Shown piece after piece: positions 31,646 through 40,426 of a DNA stretch of 64,000 bases (positions are counted from its first letter, which is position 1; every line of letters starts with the position of its first letter). A program made the position numbers and the translations under genes. This DNA comes from Shimia sp039969785 (GTDB lineage: Bacteria > Pseudomonadota > Alphaproteobacteria > Rhodobacterales > Rhodobacteraceae): the NCBI RefSeq assembly GCF_039969785.1, contig NZ_JBDVNC010000033.1, positions 199,229 through 263,228 on the forward strand, given 5' to 3'. The notes under the pieces were generated by a model. It saw nothing but the letters and a program-made list of their open reading frames with translations. It did not search any database and was not told where the DNA came from.

Positions 31646-34432
31646 ATGACATTTGATAGCAGAATGACCCGCTTGCCCCGCGCTTTTGACACTGATCTGG
31701 GGGACGAGGCTTTGCGCGCGGTGCCCGGACTGGCTGGCGATGTGGCGCAGTTGGTTCAGGGCACGGGCGGTTCCAGCCCTTATCTGAAATCTCTGATCGA
31801 GCGAGAGGCCGCATGGCTGCCAGAAGCTCTGGATGATCCGGACGGCGCGCTGACGCGGTTGTTTGCGGACCTGCGCGAAGTTGCCGCTGACAAGCTGCCC
31901 GTCGCCCTGCGTCATGCAAAACGCAAAGTCGCGCTGATCACTGCGCTGGCTGATCTGGCCGGGGTGTGGGCATTGGAAAAGGTCACCGGGACGCTGACGG
32001 ACTTTGCCGATCTGGCCAGTCAGGTGGCGCTTGAGGCGGCGATTGGCGCCGAAATCCGGCGGGGTAAATTGCCCGGTGCCAGCGACGAGGATATCCCAAC
32101 TGCTGGCGGTATGGTCAGTCTGGCCATGGGCAAGATGGGTGCGCATGAACTGAATTACAGCTCGGATATTGATCTGATCTGCCTGTTTGATGAAACCCGG
32201 TTTGATCCGGATGACTATCATGACGCGCGCGCCAGCTTCATCCGTGCGACCCGCAAAATGGCAGCGATGATGAATGACATCACAGGGGATGGGTATGTGT
32301 TTCGCACCGACCTGCGCCTGCGTCCAGACCCGGCGGTGACCCCGGTTTGCCTCGCGATGGAAGCGGCAGAGCGGTATTACGAAAGCGTGGGGCGCACATG
32401 GGAGCGTGCGGCCTTTATCAAGGCGCGCCCCTCTGCCGGTGATCTGAATGCAGGGCAGCGGTTTCTGGATACGCTCAGGCCGTTTGTGTGGCGCAAGCAT
32501 TTGGATTTTGCGGCCATTCAGGATGCTCATGATATGCGATTGCGCATTCGCGAACACAAAGGTCTGGGCGGTGGGATCACCCTGCCGGGACACAACATGA
32601 AGCTTGGGCGCGGTGGGATTCGTGAGATTGAGTTTTTCACCCAGACGCGCCAGCTGATTGCCGGTGGGCGTGATCCCTATCTGCGCGATCGCCATACTGT
32701 ACCTGCGTTGCGCAAGCTGGCATCCAAAGGGTGGGTGCCAGAGGATGTCGCGGATACGCTGTCCGATCATTACCGGTTTCATCGAGAAGTCGAACACCGC
32801 ATTCAGATGGTGAATGATGCGCGGACCCATTTGCTGCCCAAAAGCGAGGAGGGGCTGGAACGTATCGCCTGTCTGATGGGGCGTGATCTGGCAGAGCTGA
32901 AGTCGGATTTACGCGCCCGTTTGACCGAGGTGCACGAGTTGACCGAAGGATTCTTTGCGCCTGACGCGCCCGGTGCAGGGCAGGAACACGCATTTGATCC
33001 CGAAGTGCTGGAACGCTGGCAAACATATCCCGCTTTGCGCAGTCAGAGGGCGATGGAAATCTTTGGTCGATTGCGGCCGGAAATCCTGAAACGCCTGTCA
33101 GACACGGCGCGCCCGGACGATGCGCTGTTGGCGCTGGATGGGTTTCTCAAGGGGTTGCCCGCCGGTGTTCAGCTGTTTTCGCTGTTTGAAGCAAACCCTC
33201 AATTGATTGATCTGTTGATTGACATTGTTGGCACGGCCCCCGCTCTGGCGCGTCATTTGTCACGCAATTCTGGGGTGTTTGATGCGGTGATCGGGGGCAG
33301 TTTCTTTGCCACATGGCCGGGCGAAGGTGCTTTGACCGACGAATTGTCCAAAAGCCTTGCGCGGGAAGGTGACGATTATGAACTAAAGCTGGATACGGCG
33401 CGTCGCTGGGCCAAGGAATGGCATTTTCGCGTTGGGGTGCACCATCTGCGTGGCTTGATTTGCGCAGATGAGGCCGGACGGCAATATGCTGATCTGGCGT
33501 CGGCCTGTGTGTCGGCGCTCTGGCCGGTTGTGACTGATAAGTTCGCGGAAAAACACGGGCCGGTTCCTGGTCGCGGGGCGATTGTGCTTGGTATGGGCTC
33601 ACTTGGCGCACAGCGGCTGAACGCAACGTCCGACTTGGATCTGATCGTGATTTACGATGCAGACGGCGTTGATTTCTCGGACGGGCGCAGGCCTTTGGCG
33701 TCGCGTGCATACTACGCCCGTCTGACCCAAGCGATGGTCACGGCCCTGAGTGCCCCAATGGCGCAGGGGCGTCTTTACGAGGTGGATATGCGGTTGCGCC
33801 CCTCGGGCACCCAAGGTCCGGTGGCGACCTCGGTTGGATCGTTTCGGAACTATCAGGAAAATGAGGCGTGGACTTGGGAACATCTGGCGTTGACCCGGGC
33901 GCGTCCTATCACCGGTCACGGCGCGCTGATGGATGAGATTGAGCATTTCCGCGGTGAGATACTTGCCAAAGCGCGTGAAGAAGACACATTGCGCACCGAT
34001 GTGGCCGAGATGCGCAGACGAATTGCCGGGGCCAAAGCGCCAGACGGGCCGTGGGATGCCAAAATAGGGGCAGGTCGGCTGCAGGATGTCGAGCTGATCA
34101 GCCAGACCGGCGCATTGCTGGCCGCTGCAACAGCGCGCAGTGTGGTCGAGGGTTTGCAGGCAGGTGTCGCAATTGGATGGCTGGATGCCGCCGAGGCGAC
34201 AGAGCTGAGCACGACCTATGCGCTTTTCTGGCAGGTGCAGCTGGCGTCCAGGCTTTTGTCTGGTGCAACCCTGAATACACAGGATATTGGTGCCGGAGAG
34301 CGGGCGTTTTTGTTGCGTGAGACTGGTGAGGAAACACTGGAAGCATTGGAAGCCCGAATGCAGGCTCAGTCTGAGCGGGCCGCAGTCATTATAGAAACGG
34401 CGCTGACCCGCAGTGCCCCGTCCGGAGCGTAG
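31646..34432 (+). CDS. glnE: Bifunctional glutamine-synthetase adenylyltransferase/deadenylase
   Basis: GlnE adds AMP to, and removes it from, glutamine synthetase in response to PII, adjusting nitrogen assimilation. The 928-residue protein has two nucleotidyltransferase domains. The N-terminal removase contains LNYSSDIDLICLFDE (about residue 168). The C-terminal transferase contains LGMGSLGAQRLNATSDLDLIV (about residue 648). Each is followed by an HD-like regulatory helix region. The first ATG at 31646 has no clear ribosome-binding site; a second Met seven codons later is possible. The stop is immediately followed by the start of the small downstream gene, so the two are cotranscribed. Confidence 0.97.
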   Translation: MTFDSRMTRLPRAFDTDLGDEALRAVPGLAGDVAQLVQGTGGSSPYLKSLIEREAAWLPEALDDPDGALTRLFADLREVAADKLPVALRHAKRKVALITALADLAGVWALEKVTGTLTDFADLASQVALEAAIGAEIRRGKLPGASDEDIPTAGGMVSLAMGKMGAHELNYSSDIDLICLFDETRFDPDDYHDARASFIRATRKMAAMMNDITGDGYVFRTDLRLRPDPAVTPVCLAMEAAERYYESVGRTWERAAFIKARPSAGDLNAGQRFLDTLRPFVWRKHLDFAAIQDAHDMRLRIREHKGLGGGITLPGHNMKLGRGGIREIEFFTQTRQLIAGGRDPYLRDRHTVPALRKLASKGWVPEDVADTLSDHYRFHREVEHRIQMVNDARTHLLPKSEEGLERIACLMGRDLAELKSDLRARLTEVHELTEGFFAPDAPGAGQEHAFDPEVLERWQTYPALRSQRAMEIFGRLRPEILKRLSDTARPDDALLALDGFLKGLPAGVQLFSLFEANPQLIDLLIDIVGTAPALARHLSRNSGVFDAVIGGSFFATWPGEGALTDELSKSLAREGDDYELKLDTARRWAKEWHFRVGVHHLRGLICADEAGRQYADLASACVSALWPVVTDKFAEKHGPVPGRGAIVLGMGSLGAQRLNATSDLDLIVIYDADGVDFSDGRRPLASRAYYARLTQAMVTALSAPMAQGRLYEVDMRLRPSGTQGPVATSVGSFRNYQENEAWTWEHLALTRARPITGHGALMDEIEHFRGEILAKAREEDTLRTDVAEMRRRIAGAKAPDGPWDAKIGAGRLQDVELISQTGALLAAATARSVVEGLQAGVAIGWLDAAEATELSTTYALFWQVQLASRLLSGATLNTQDIGAGERAFLLRETGEETLEALEARMQAQSERAAVIIETALTRSAPSGA

Positions 34433-34433
34433 A

Positions 34434-34703
34434 ATGGCCAACAATGAATTCGATCCCAAGGGCCTGATCCGGGAAAGTTATCGCATTGAGGGGATCACAG
34501 CAGAAGAATGCCGGTCCATCTTTCTGGACTGGGCGTTGTCGCTGAGACAGGGTGTGGAAACCAACGATGCGTTGGAGCCGTTGTTGGCTGAGTATGAGAC
34601 TGCATTCCCACAGCATCCGATGACTGACCTCATGCGTCAGGGGCTTTTGAGTATCAAGACGCCCAGACGTCGGGGCGGTTGGCGGTCACGCAGCAGAAGC
34701 TAA
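34434..34703 (+). CDS. Small hypothetical protein downstream of glnE
   Basis: This 89-residue protein begins MANNEFDPKGLIRESYRIEG and ends in a very basic tail (TPRRRGGWRSRSRS). The ATG starts one base after the glnE stop, which implies translational coupling. The sequence is mostly helical and acidic until the tail. It has no domain I recognise. Conserved position behind glnE in related genomes would suggest a role in nitrogen control, but I cannot check that here. Confidence 0.8.
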   Translation: MANNEFDPKGLIRESYRIEGITAEECRSIFLDWALSLRQGVETNDALEPLLAEYETAFPQHPMTDLMRQGLLSIKTPRRRGGWRSRSRS

Positions 34704-34857
34704 GCAAAACGCAGTTATTTACGTCGAAATTGCCCGTAAATGACCGAAATCTTGGGCAAATACCCATGAAATGAACCACCCGTGTCGCAATCTCGCCCCA
34801 TTTGACGGGCAATTTCTCTTCAAACAGCAGAGGTCAGAACGGCCCGAGGAGATGGAC

Positions 34858-35514
34858 ATGAAGTTTGTTCGATTGATTGCAGCAATGACACTTGGACTGG
34901 CCGCAGCAGGATGTGCGACTGTAGATACAGCCACACGCAACGTGCCGTTTGAACCCACACCAAGTGATATTTCAGCTCCGGCGCCGTCCTTTTTCCTTGC
35001 GGACATGCATGTGAGCGTACCAACCACATTGAAGGTGTCAGAAGCCAACCGGTTCTATCCAGGTGGCGACATTGTCTGGCGCGGTGACGTATACGGAGAT
35101 CGCTACGATCAGGTGCAGGCAATTTTTGAAGAGAGCATCCGCATTGGTGCCGCTCCTTTGGATGGTGTCCGCCCTGTGAAAGTTGAGATTGAAGTCAAGC
35201 GGTTCCACGCTTTGACGGAAAAGACCCGCTACAGCGTAGGTGGTATCCACTCAATCGATTTTGTGATGACCATCGTTGATCCGCTGACCGGTGAAGTTTT
35301 GCGCGGTCCTAAAGAGATCAAAGCCGATCTGGTCGGATATGGTGGATCCAAGGCGCTTCAGGCCGAAGCACGGGGTCTGAGCCAGAAATATCGGATCACA
35401 CAGCATCTGGCACGGGTGGTTCGTGACGAGATGAGCCTGCCACAAGGGTTCCTGCCTCCTAAGGGCGGCGTTACAGCCCGGATCAATCCATTGACCCCGG
35501 TTCAGCCACTCTGA
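34858..35514 (+). CDS. Predicted lipoprotein of unknown function
   Basis: This 218-residue protein starts MKFVRLIAAMTLGLAAAGCATVD with lipobox AAGC, so Cys19 would be lipidated. The start at 34858 has GAGGA seven bases upstream; a Met two codons earlier is possible. The mature part is beta-rich (VSVPTTLKVSEANRFYPGGD, VKVEIEVKRFHALTEKTRYSVG) and resembles periplasmic lipoproteins common in Rhodobacterales whose role is unknown. It precedes the rRNA methyltransferase gene by 37 bases, but the functions are not obviously linked. Confidence 0.85.
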   Translation: MKFVRLIAAMTLGLAAAGCATVDTATRNVPFEPTPSDISAPAPSFFLADMHVSVPTTLKVSEANRFYPGGDIVWRGDVYGDRYDQVQAIFEESIRIGAAPLDGVRPVKVEIEVKRFHALTEKTRYSVGGIHSIDFVMTIVDPLTGEVLRGPKEIKADLVGYGGSKALQAEARGLSQKYRITQHLARVVRDEMSLPQGFLPPKGGVTARINPLTPVQPL

Positions 35515-35551
35515 TCTTTTCACCAGATCGATAAAGCTTTAGGAGGACGGC

Positions 35552-36748
35552 ATGACGCTGTCCTCTTTGCCTTTTGTCCGCCTGAAACCCAAAGCCAATG
35601 CCCGTGCCATTCGACACGGGTTTCCTTGGGTTTACGATAATGAACTTGTCACCGACCGACGCACCAAGGCGTTGAGCCCGGGCACGCTGGCTGTGTTGGA
35701 AGACAGCGACCGCCGCCCCTTGGGTGTGGTCGGAACCAATCCGGGATCACGTATTTTTTGCCGGATGCTGGACCGTGACCCGGCAGCGCAGATTGATCAG
35801 GATTGGTTCGCCGCGAAATTCCGCAAAGCATTGGATATGCGCGACCGGATTTACGATGCACCGTATTATCGTTTGATCCATGCCGAAGCGGACGGATTGC
35901 CCGGTGTGGTGGTCGACCGGTTTGGCGAAGTTGCCGTGGTGCAACCCAATGCCGCCTGGGCAGATACGCTGTTGGATGAAATGATCGCGGCCTTGGTGGA
36001 CGTGACCGGGATCAGCTGTGTTTTGAAAAGCGGATCAGGCCGGGCGCGCGTGTTGGAAGGGCTGGACGAGGAAAGCGGTGTTTTGATTGGCACAGCGCCA
36101 ACAGCGCCGGTGCCGGTGATCATGAACAGCGCGACCTATATGGCGGATCTGACCGGCGGGCAAAAAACCGGGCTTTTCTATGATCAACGTCCCAATCATG
36201 GATTTGCGGCCAGGCTTTGCAAAGATGCAAAGGTGTTGGATGTGTTTTCCCATGTTGGCGGGTTTTCTTTGGCGGCATTGGCTGGCGGCGCATCGGGCGC
36301 GCTGGCGGTGGATGGATCGGCGGCAGCGTTGCAGTTGGCCGAAGAGGGCGCCGAGGCCGCCGGTGTGCAAGACCGGTTCGACACAAGGCGCGGCGACGCG
36401 TTTGATGTTTTGACAGCCCTCGCAGAAGAGGGCGCGACATTTGATGTGGTGATTTGTGACCCGCCTGCGTTTGCGCCGTCAAAGCCTGCGCTGGAAAAAG
36501 GCCTGCGTGCGTATGAGCGGGTGGCGCGTCTGGCGGCCCCGTTGGTCAGCGAAGGCGGCTATCTGGGATTGTGTTCCTGTTCACACGCCGCGGATTTGCC
36601 CAAGTTTCGGGGCGCATGTGCGCGCGGTATTGGGCGGGCAGGGCGTCAGGCGCAACTGATCCACACCGGGTATGCCGGACCGGATCATCCGTTGATGCCG
36701 CAACTGGCCGAAAGTGGCTATCTCAAGTCGTTGTTTTTCCGCCTGTGA
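35552..36748 (+). CDS. rlmI: Class I SAM-dependent rRNA methyltransferase (RlmI-like)
   Basis: This 398-residue protein has an N-terminal PUA domain (FVRLKPKANARAIRHGFPWVY). A linker and an EEHEE domain follow with YYRLIHAEADGLPGVVVDRFG. The Rossmann methyltransferase has motif I VLDVFSHVGGFSLAAL, the signature GLFYDQRPNH, motif IV DPPAFAPSK and a late CSCSHAADL. This is the RlmI/YccW family, which makes 5-methylcytosine in 23S rRNA. The target position is inferred from the family. Its TGA stop overlaps the GTG start of the PIN gene. Confidence 0.92.
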   Translation: MTLSSLPFVRLKPKANARAIRHGFPWVYDNELVTDRRTKALSPGTLAVLEDSDRRPLGVVGTNPGSRIFCRMLDRDPAAQIDQDWFAAKFRKALDMRDRIYDAPYYRLIHAEADGLPGVVVDRFGEVAVVQPNAAWADTLLDEMIAALVDVTGISCVLKSGSGRARVLEGLDEESGVLIGTAPTAPVPVIMNSATYMADLTGGQKTGLFYDQRPNHGFAARLCKDAKVLDVFSHVGGFSLAALAGGASGALAVDGSAAALQLAEEGAEAAGVQDRFDTRRGDAFDVLTALAEEGATFDVVICDPPAFAPSKPALEKGLRAYERVARLAAPLVSEGGYLGLCSCSHAADLPKFRGACARGIGRAGRQAQLIHTGYAGPDHPLMPQLAESGYLKSLFFRL

Positions 36749-37287
36749 AACGGCTGTTGCTGGATACATGTGTTTTGTACCCGACAGTGATGCGGGCGGT
36801 GTTGTTGGGGGTGGCGCGCGAAGGTGCGTTTGAACCGCAATGGTCTGCGCGTATTCTGGAAGAATGGGCCCGTGCGGCGCGCAAGCTGGGACCATCTGGC
36901 GAAACGCAGGCGCGCGGTGAAATTGCGCTGTTGCGCAGCGGCTGGCCCGGCGCCGAAGTGACATGGAAACCGTCGTTGGAAGCGCGCCTGTGGTTGCCGG
37001 ACCCTGCGGATACGCATGTGTTGGCAGCGGCTATTTCGGGATCGGCGGATGCCATCGTGACAATGAATGCCAAGGATTTTCCTCGCAACGTTTTGGCGGA
37101 AGAAGGGTTGGAACGGATCGACCCCGACGGGTTGTTGCGTGCAATCTGGGAGGATGACCCAGAGATGGTTTCGAGTGTATGTGAAACCGTTCGCCAAGAG
37201 GCTGATCGGCTGAGCGGAGAGACATGGCAGATGCGCGCGTTGCTGAAAAAGGCGCGGTTGCCGCGGTTGGCTAAGGCAGTGAGCTAA
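36745..37287 (+). CDS. PIN-domain protein (VapC-like)
   Basis: From the GTG at 36745, overlapping the rlmI stop (GTGA), the protein has 180 residues. The PIN fold starts KRLLLDTCVLYPTVMRAVLL with the first catalytic Asp. A middle acidic position lies near ARILEEWARA. The last acidic cluster is in DPADTHVLAAAISGSADAIVTMNAKDFP. These residues bind Mg2+ in PIN ribonucleases. No antitoxin gene precedes it; the only upstream partner is the rRNA methyltransferase. A longer upstream frame overlaps rlmI and is rejected. The conserved pairing may point to RNA-related work rather than a toxin role. Confidence 0.85.
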   Translation: MKRLLLDTCVLYPTVMRAVLLGVAREGAFEPQWSARILEEWARAARKLGPSGETQARGEIALLRSGWPGAEVTWKPSLEARLWLPDPADTHVLAAAISGSADAIVTMNAKDFPRNVLAEEGLERIDPDGLLRAIWEDDPEMVSSVCETVRQEADRLSGETWQMRALLKKARLPRLAKAVS

Positions 37288-37398
37288 TAAGGCGCGTACC
37301 AAGGTAGGATCTGAGCGCGTGTTTCGACGCGTGTCGGGGCACTTTTTTGTGCAATAAACCCGCATTATGCGGATGGCGATATTGTTGGAGAGGCTAAA

Positions 37399-38097
37399 AT
37401 GTCTGAATACCTGTTTGAACCCGCGCCGGTGTTTTCCATTCCGGTTCTGGGGGAAACTGCGCAATATCCTGTGCGCCGCATTTTCTGTGTCGGGCGTAAC
37501 TATGCCGCCCATGCCGCCGAGATGGGTGGTGAGGTCGACCGCGAAGCGCCGTGGTATTTCACCAAATCGGTTCCACATGCGATTCTGAGTGGCAACGACT
37601 CGCCATACCCGCCGGGCAGTTCGAACTATCACCATGAAATGGAATTGGCATTTGCCATTGGCACGCCTGTGTTTCGCGCCAGTGCGGCCGAAGCAGAAGA
37701 CGCGATCTTTGCGTATGGCTGTGCATTGGACATGACGCGCCGGGACCGTCAGCAAGATGGCAAGGACCATCGTCGTCCGTGGGATTTGGGCAAGGACGTT
37801 GAAGATTCGGCCGTTTTTGCGCCTATGACCCGGGCAGATGCAGTTGGTGTGATCGGTGATCAGCGTATTTATCTGGCCGTGGACGGAGACATGCGTCAGG
37901 ACGCGACGCTGAACGATATGGTGTGGAGCTGTGGCGAGATCGTAGCGCATCTGTCTCGCTATTATCACCTGACACCCGGCGATGTGATTATGACCGGAAC
38001 CCCGGCTGGTGTTGGGGCTGTTGAGGCCGGGCAAGAGATCACTGGCGCCATTGACGGGTTGGAGCCAATCCAGCTGCGCATCGGCTCGCCAGAATAG
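37399..38097 (+). CDS. Fumarylacetoacetase-family hydrolase (fumarylpyruvate hydrolase-like)
   Basis: This 232-residue protein has the FAH C-terminal fold: RRIFCVGRNYAAHAAEMG, PWYFTKSVPHAIL, the metal-binding HHEMELAFAIG with its two acidic ligands, and the late DVIMTGTPAGVGAV. Close relatives hydrolyse fumarylpyruvate or acylpyruvates in gentisate and related aromatic pathways. Its start has GGAGAG eight bases upstream. It precedes the TRAP permease pair and the hydroxycinnamate/dehalogenase genes in the same direction, so an aromatic-catabolic role is a reasonable inference. It has its own transcription stop. Confidence 0.9.
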   Translation: MSEYLFEPAPVFSIPVLGETAQYPVRRIFCVGRNYAAHAAEMGGEVDREAPWYFTKSVPHAILSGNDSPYPPGSSNYHHEMELAFAIGTPVFRASAAEAEDAIFAYGCALDMTRRDRQQDGKDHRRPWDLGKDVEDSAVFAPMTRADAVGVIGDQRIYLAVDGDMRQDATLNDMVWSCGEIVAHLSRYYHLTPGDVIMTGTPAGVGAVEAGQEITGAIDGLEPIQLRIGSPE

Positions 38098-38404
38098 ACA
38101 GGCATTACTCCTGAGGTGAAAAACCTCAGGTAGGCGCTTGATAGTTACAAAAACAACTAATATTCCCCCCAATATGGATTTGGTTGCGTTGTTAAGTTTC
38201 AGCGGTCAGTCATTGGCTGGTACTGAAACGATGCAAGGCTTGGCGGAGCTATAGCAGAACGCCTTGTTGGGTGTGAAATCCGCACTTCATTGACCGAACG
38301 GACGGTCGATGATAGGGCAATTGCGACTGAGATCCAGCGTGCCCCTCGCAGAGGATGGGGGCAGCACTGAAAGAAGGCCATCGTGCCTGTTGCGAGGAGA
38401 CGAC
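38098..38404. other. Gene-free stretch before the orphan TRAP permeases
   Basis: CCTGAGGT-GAAAA-ACCTCAGG at 38110-38130 is a perfect eight-base-pair hairpin, probably the terminator of the hydrolase gene (no T-run). The remaining bases hold a T/A-rich patch and the promoter region of the TRAP genes. I see no gene for a periplasmic binding protein here, although TRAP operons normally start with one. Confidence 0.65.
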
Positions 38405-38989
38405 ATGTTGAAATTCATGGAACGGATTGCCCGACTTATGGCGATCTTTGGGGGGATTGTGCTGACAGTGCTGGTCATCCTGACATGCCTGAGCATTCTG
38501 GGACGGAGCCTGAATTCCATTGGCCATTCTGAAATGCTGACCGGTCTGTCACAAGGGCTTGCGGATTTGTTGCTGGCGACCGGCGTAGGTCCGATCAACG
38601 GAGACTTTGAGCTGGTCGAGGCCGGGGTGGCCTTTTCTATCTTTGCGTTTTTGCCGGTGTGCCAGCTTTATAGCGGTCATGCGACGGTGGATGTGTTTAC
38701 GTCCTTTATGTCGGACCGGGTCAACAAGATCCTGATCACCTTTTGGGAAGTGGTGCTGAGTGCTGTGATCCTGTTGATCACTGCCCGCCTATACGAAGGG
38801 ATGATGAGCAAACTGGGAAACGGCGAAACGACTTTTTTGCTGCAATTCCCGATCTGGTGGGCCTATGCGCTGAGCTTTGTGGGCGCGGTTGTGGCCTCGA
38901 TCGTTGCGATCTATTGCGCGATTGCACGTGTGCTTGAGCTGATCACGGGGCGCAAATATTTGCCGCTGTCCGAAGGAGCGGTCCATTGA
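38405..38989 (+). CDS. TRAP transporter small permease (DctQ family)
   Basis: From the ATG at 38405, which has GAGGAG seven bases upstream, the protein has 194 residues. It has four hydrophobic segments (about 13-36, 76-98, 118-138 and 158-180) and the DctQ-type SGHATVDVFTSFMSDRVNK loop. It overlaps the large permease gene by four bases at TTGA. No DctP-type receptor is present on either side, so the complex must borrow one encoded elsewhere. Confidence 0.9.
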   Translation: MLKFMERIARLMAIFGGIVLTVLVILTCLSILGRSLNSIGHSEMLTGLSQGLADLLLATGVGPINGDFELVEAGVAFSIFAFLPVCQLYSGHATVDVFTSFMSDRVNKILITFWEVVLSAVILLITARLYEGMMSKLGNGETTFLLQFPIWWAYALSFVGAVVASIVAIYCAIARVLELITGRKYLPLSEGAVH

Positions 38990-40299
38990 GTATGCTTGAA
39001 CTGGGCTACATGTCCTTTCCCGTTTTGTTGGTGATGATCTTTCTGCGCGCGCCTATTGGTCTGGCGATGATGCTGTGTGGCCTGGGCGGGTTGTACTTTG
39101 CCATGGGCGGAACGAACATGTTCATGGCCAAGCTGAAAAGCGAGACCTACACAACCTTTTCCAGCTATTCGCTGACCATCATCCCGATGTTTTTGTTGAT
39201 GGGGCAGTTTGCGACCTTGTCGGGCATGTCGTCAGCCTTGTTCAAGGCCGCCGAAAGCTGGTTGGGACACCGTAAGGGCGGAGTGGCGATGGCGTCGGTT
39301 GGCGCTTGCGCAGGGTTTGGCGCCATTTGCGGATCATCGCTGGCGACTGCGGCCACGATGAGCCGGGTCGCGTTGCCGGAATTGCGCCGCTATGGCTATG
39401 CCGGTGGATTTTCGACCGCCACGTTGGCCGCAGGAGGGACGTTGGGTATTCTGATCCCGCCGTCGGTTATTCTGGTTATCTATGCCATTCTGACAGAACA
39501 GAACATTGCCAAGCTGTTTCTGGCAGCGTTTGTGCCGGGAATTCTGGCCGCTATTGGCTATATCATCACAATCTCGATCTATGTGCGCGTCAATCCCAAG
39601 GCAGCGGGCACACGTGCGCCAATCCCGTATTCAGAGCGGGTTCGGGCGCTGATCGACGTATGGCCGGTGCTGTTGGTGTTTGGTCTTGTGGTCGGTGGTA
39701 TTTATCTGGGCTGGTTCACCCCAACCGAGGGCGCCGCCGTTGGTGCCGCAGGTACAGGAGTGATTGCTTTGATCTCGGGCAACCTGAGCTGGCGCGTGTT
39801 CGTCGATAGCATTATCGCCACGGCGATGAGCACTGCGATGATCTTCTTTATCGTGTTGGGGGCCGGGTTCTATAATTCGTTTCTTGCGCTCAGCCAGGTG
39901 CCACAGGAATTGTCGGGCTGGGTTGTCGGACAAGGGTTCAGCCCGTGGACCGTTTTGATTTTGGTGCTGGCATTCTATCTGGTGTTTGGCTGTTTGATGG
40001 ACAGCCTGAGCATGATCCTGTTGACGATCCCGATCTTTTTCCCGGTGATCAGCGCGTTGGATTTTGGCATGTCACCAGAACATGTGGCGATCTGGTTCGG
40101 TATCCTTGTGCTGATTGTGGTTGAGGTTGGATTGATCACACCGCCGGTGGGGATGAACCTGTTCATCATCAATGCAATGGATCGGTCGACCCCCATGTCA
40201 GAGACCTACAAAGCGGTGATGTGGTTTGTCACAAGTGACATCCTGCGGGTGATCATTCTGGTGTTGTTCCCGGCGATCACATTGTTCCTGATACCGTAA
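38986..40299 (+). CDS. TRAP transporter large permease (DctM family)
   Basis: This 437-residue protein of normal DctM size starts at TTG 38986 (AAGGAG seven bases upstream); an ATG at 38992 is the alternative. Signature segments are ICGSSLATAATMSRVALPELRRYGY, GGTLGILIPPSVILVIYAILT, WFTPTEGAAVGA and LITPPVGMNLFIINAM. It would import an organic anion with sodium. It sits between an aromatic-type hydrolase and hydroxycinnamate activation genes, so an aromatic acid is a candidate substrate, which is inference. A terminator ends the unit. Confidence 0.93.
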   Translation: MSMLELGYMSFPVLLVMIFLRAPIGLAMMLCGLGGLYFAMGGTNMFMAKLKSETYTTFSSYSLTIIPMFLLMGQFATLSGMSSALFKAAESWLGHRKGGVAMASVGACAGFGAICGSSLATAATMSRVALPELRRYGYAGGFSTATLAAGGTLGILIPPSVILVIYAILTEQNIAKLFLAAFVPGILAAIGYIITISIYVRVNPKAAGTRAPIPYSERVRALIDVWPVLLVFGLVVGGIYLGWFTPTEGAAVGAAGTGVIALISGNLSWRVFVDSIIATAMSTAMIFFIVLGAGFYNSFLALSQVPQELSGWVVGQGFSPWTVLILVLAFYLVFGCLMDSLSMILLTIPIFFPVISALDFGMSPEHVAIWFGILVLIVVEVGLITPPVGMNLFIINAMDRSTPMSETYKAVMWFVTSDILRVIILVLFPAITLFLIP

Positions 40300-40315
40300 G
40301 CCATTGAAATAATGA

Positions 40316-40343
40316 GAAGGCAGGCATGTCCTGCCTTTTCTTT
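40316..40343 (+). terminator. Terminator after the TRAP permease genes
   Basis: AAGGCAGG-CATGT-CCTGCCTT is a perfect eight-base-pair hairpin followed by TTCTTTT. It separates the TRAP unit from the crotonase-led operon. Confidence 0.85.
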
Positions 40344-40360
40344 TGACATAATAGTTATGA

Positions 40361-40377
40361 AGTATAATTATTATACT
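40361..40377. promoter_or_regulatory. Probable MarR-family operator before the crotonase operon
   Basis: AGTATAATTATTATACT is a perfect 17-base palindrome in an AT-rich patch 50 bases before the crotonase start. It contains a consensus -10 hexamer (TATAAT at 40363). A TTGACA lies at 40343, but with a 14-base spacer, so the exact promoter is unclear. The MarR gene in the same operon is the obvious candidate to bind here, as CouR/FerR-type repressors do for hydroxycinnamate genes in other proteobacteria. Confidence 0.65.
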
Positions 40378-40426
40378 AATTATCGATTCTGTCGGGTGCG
40401 ATTATCTGCATCCAAAAGGGGAGGCT

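Noticed and set aside
31631..32830. 399-codon open frame on the minus strand
   Set aside because: It is antisense to glnE, with His/Gln/Arg-rich sequence typical of shadow frames in GC-rich DNA.
36718..38172. 484-codon open frame on the minus strand
   Set aside because: It spans parts of the PIN and hydrolase genes in antisense and has no family similarity; the plus-strand genes have clear motifs and ribosome-binding sites.
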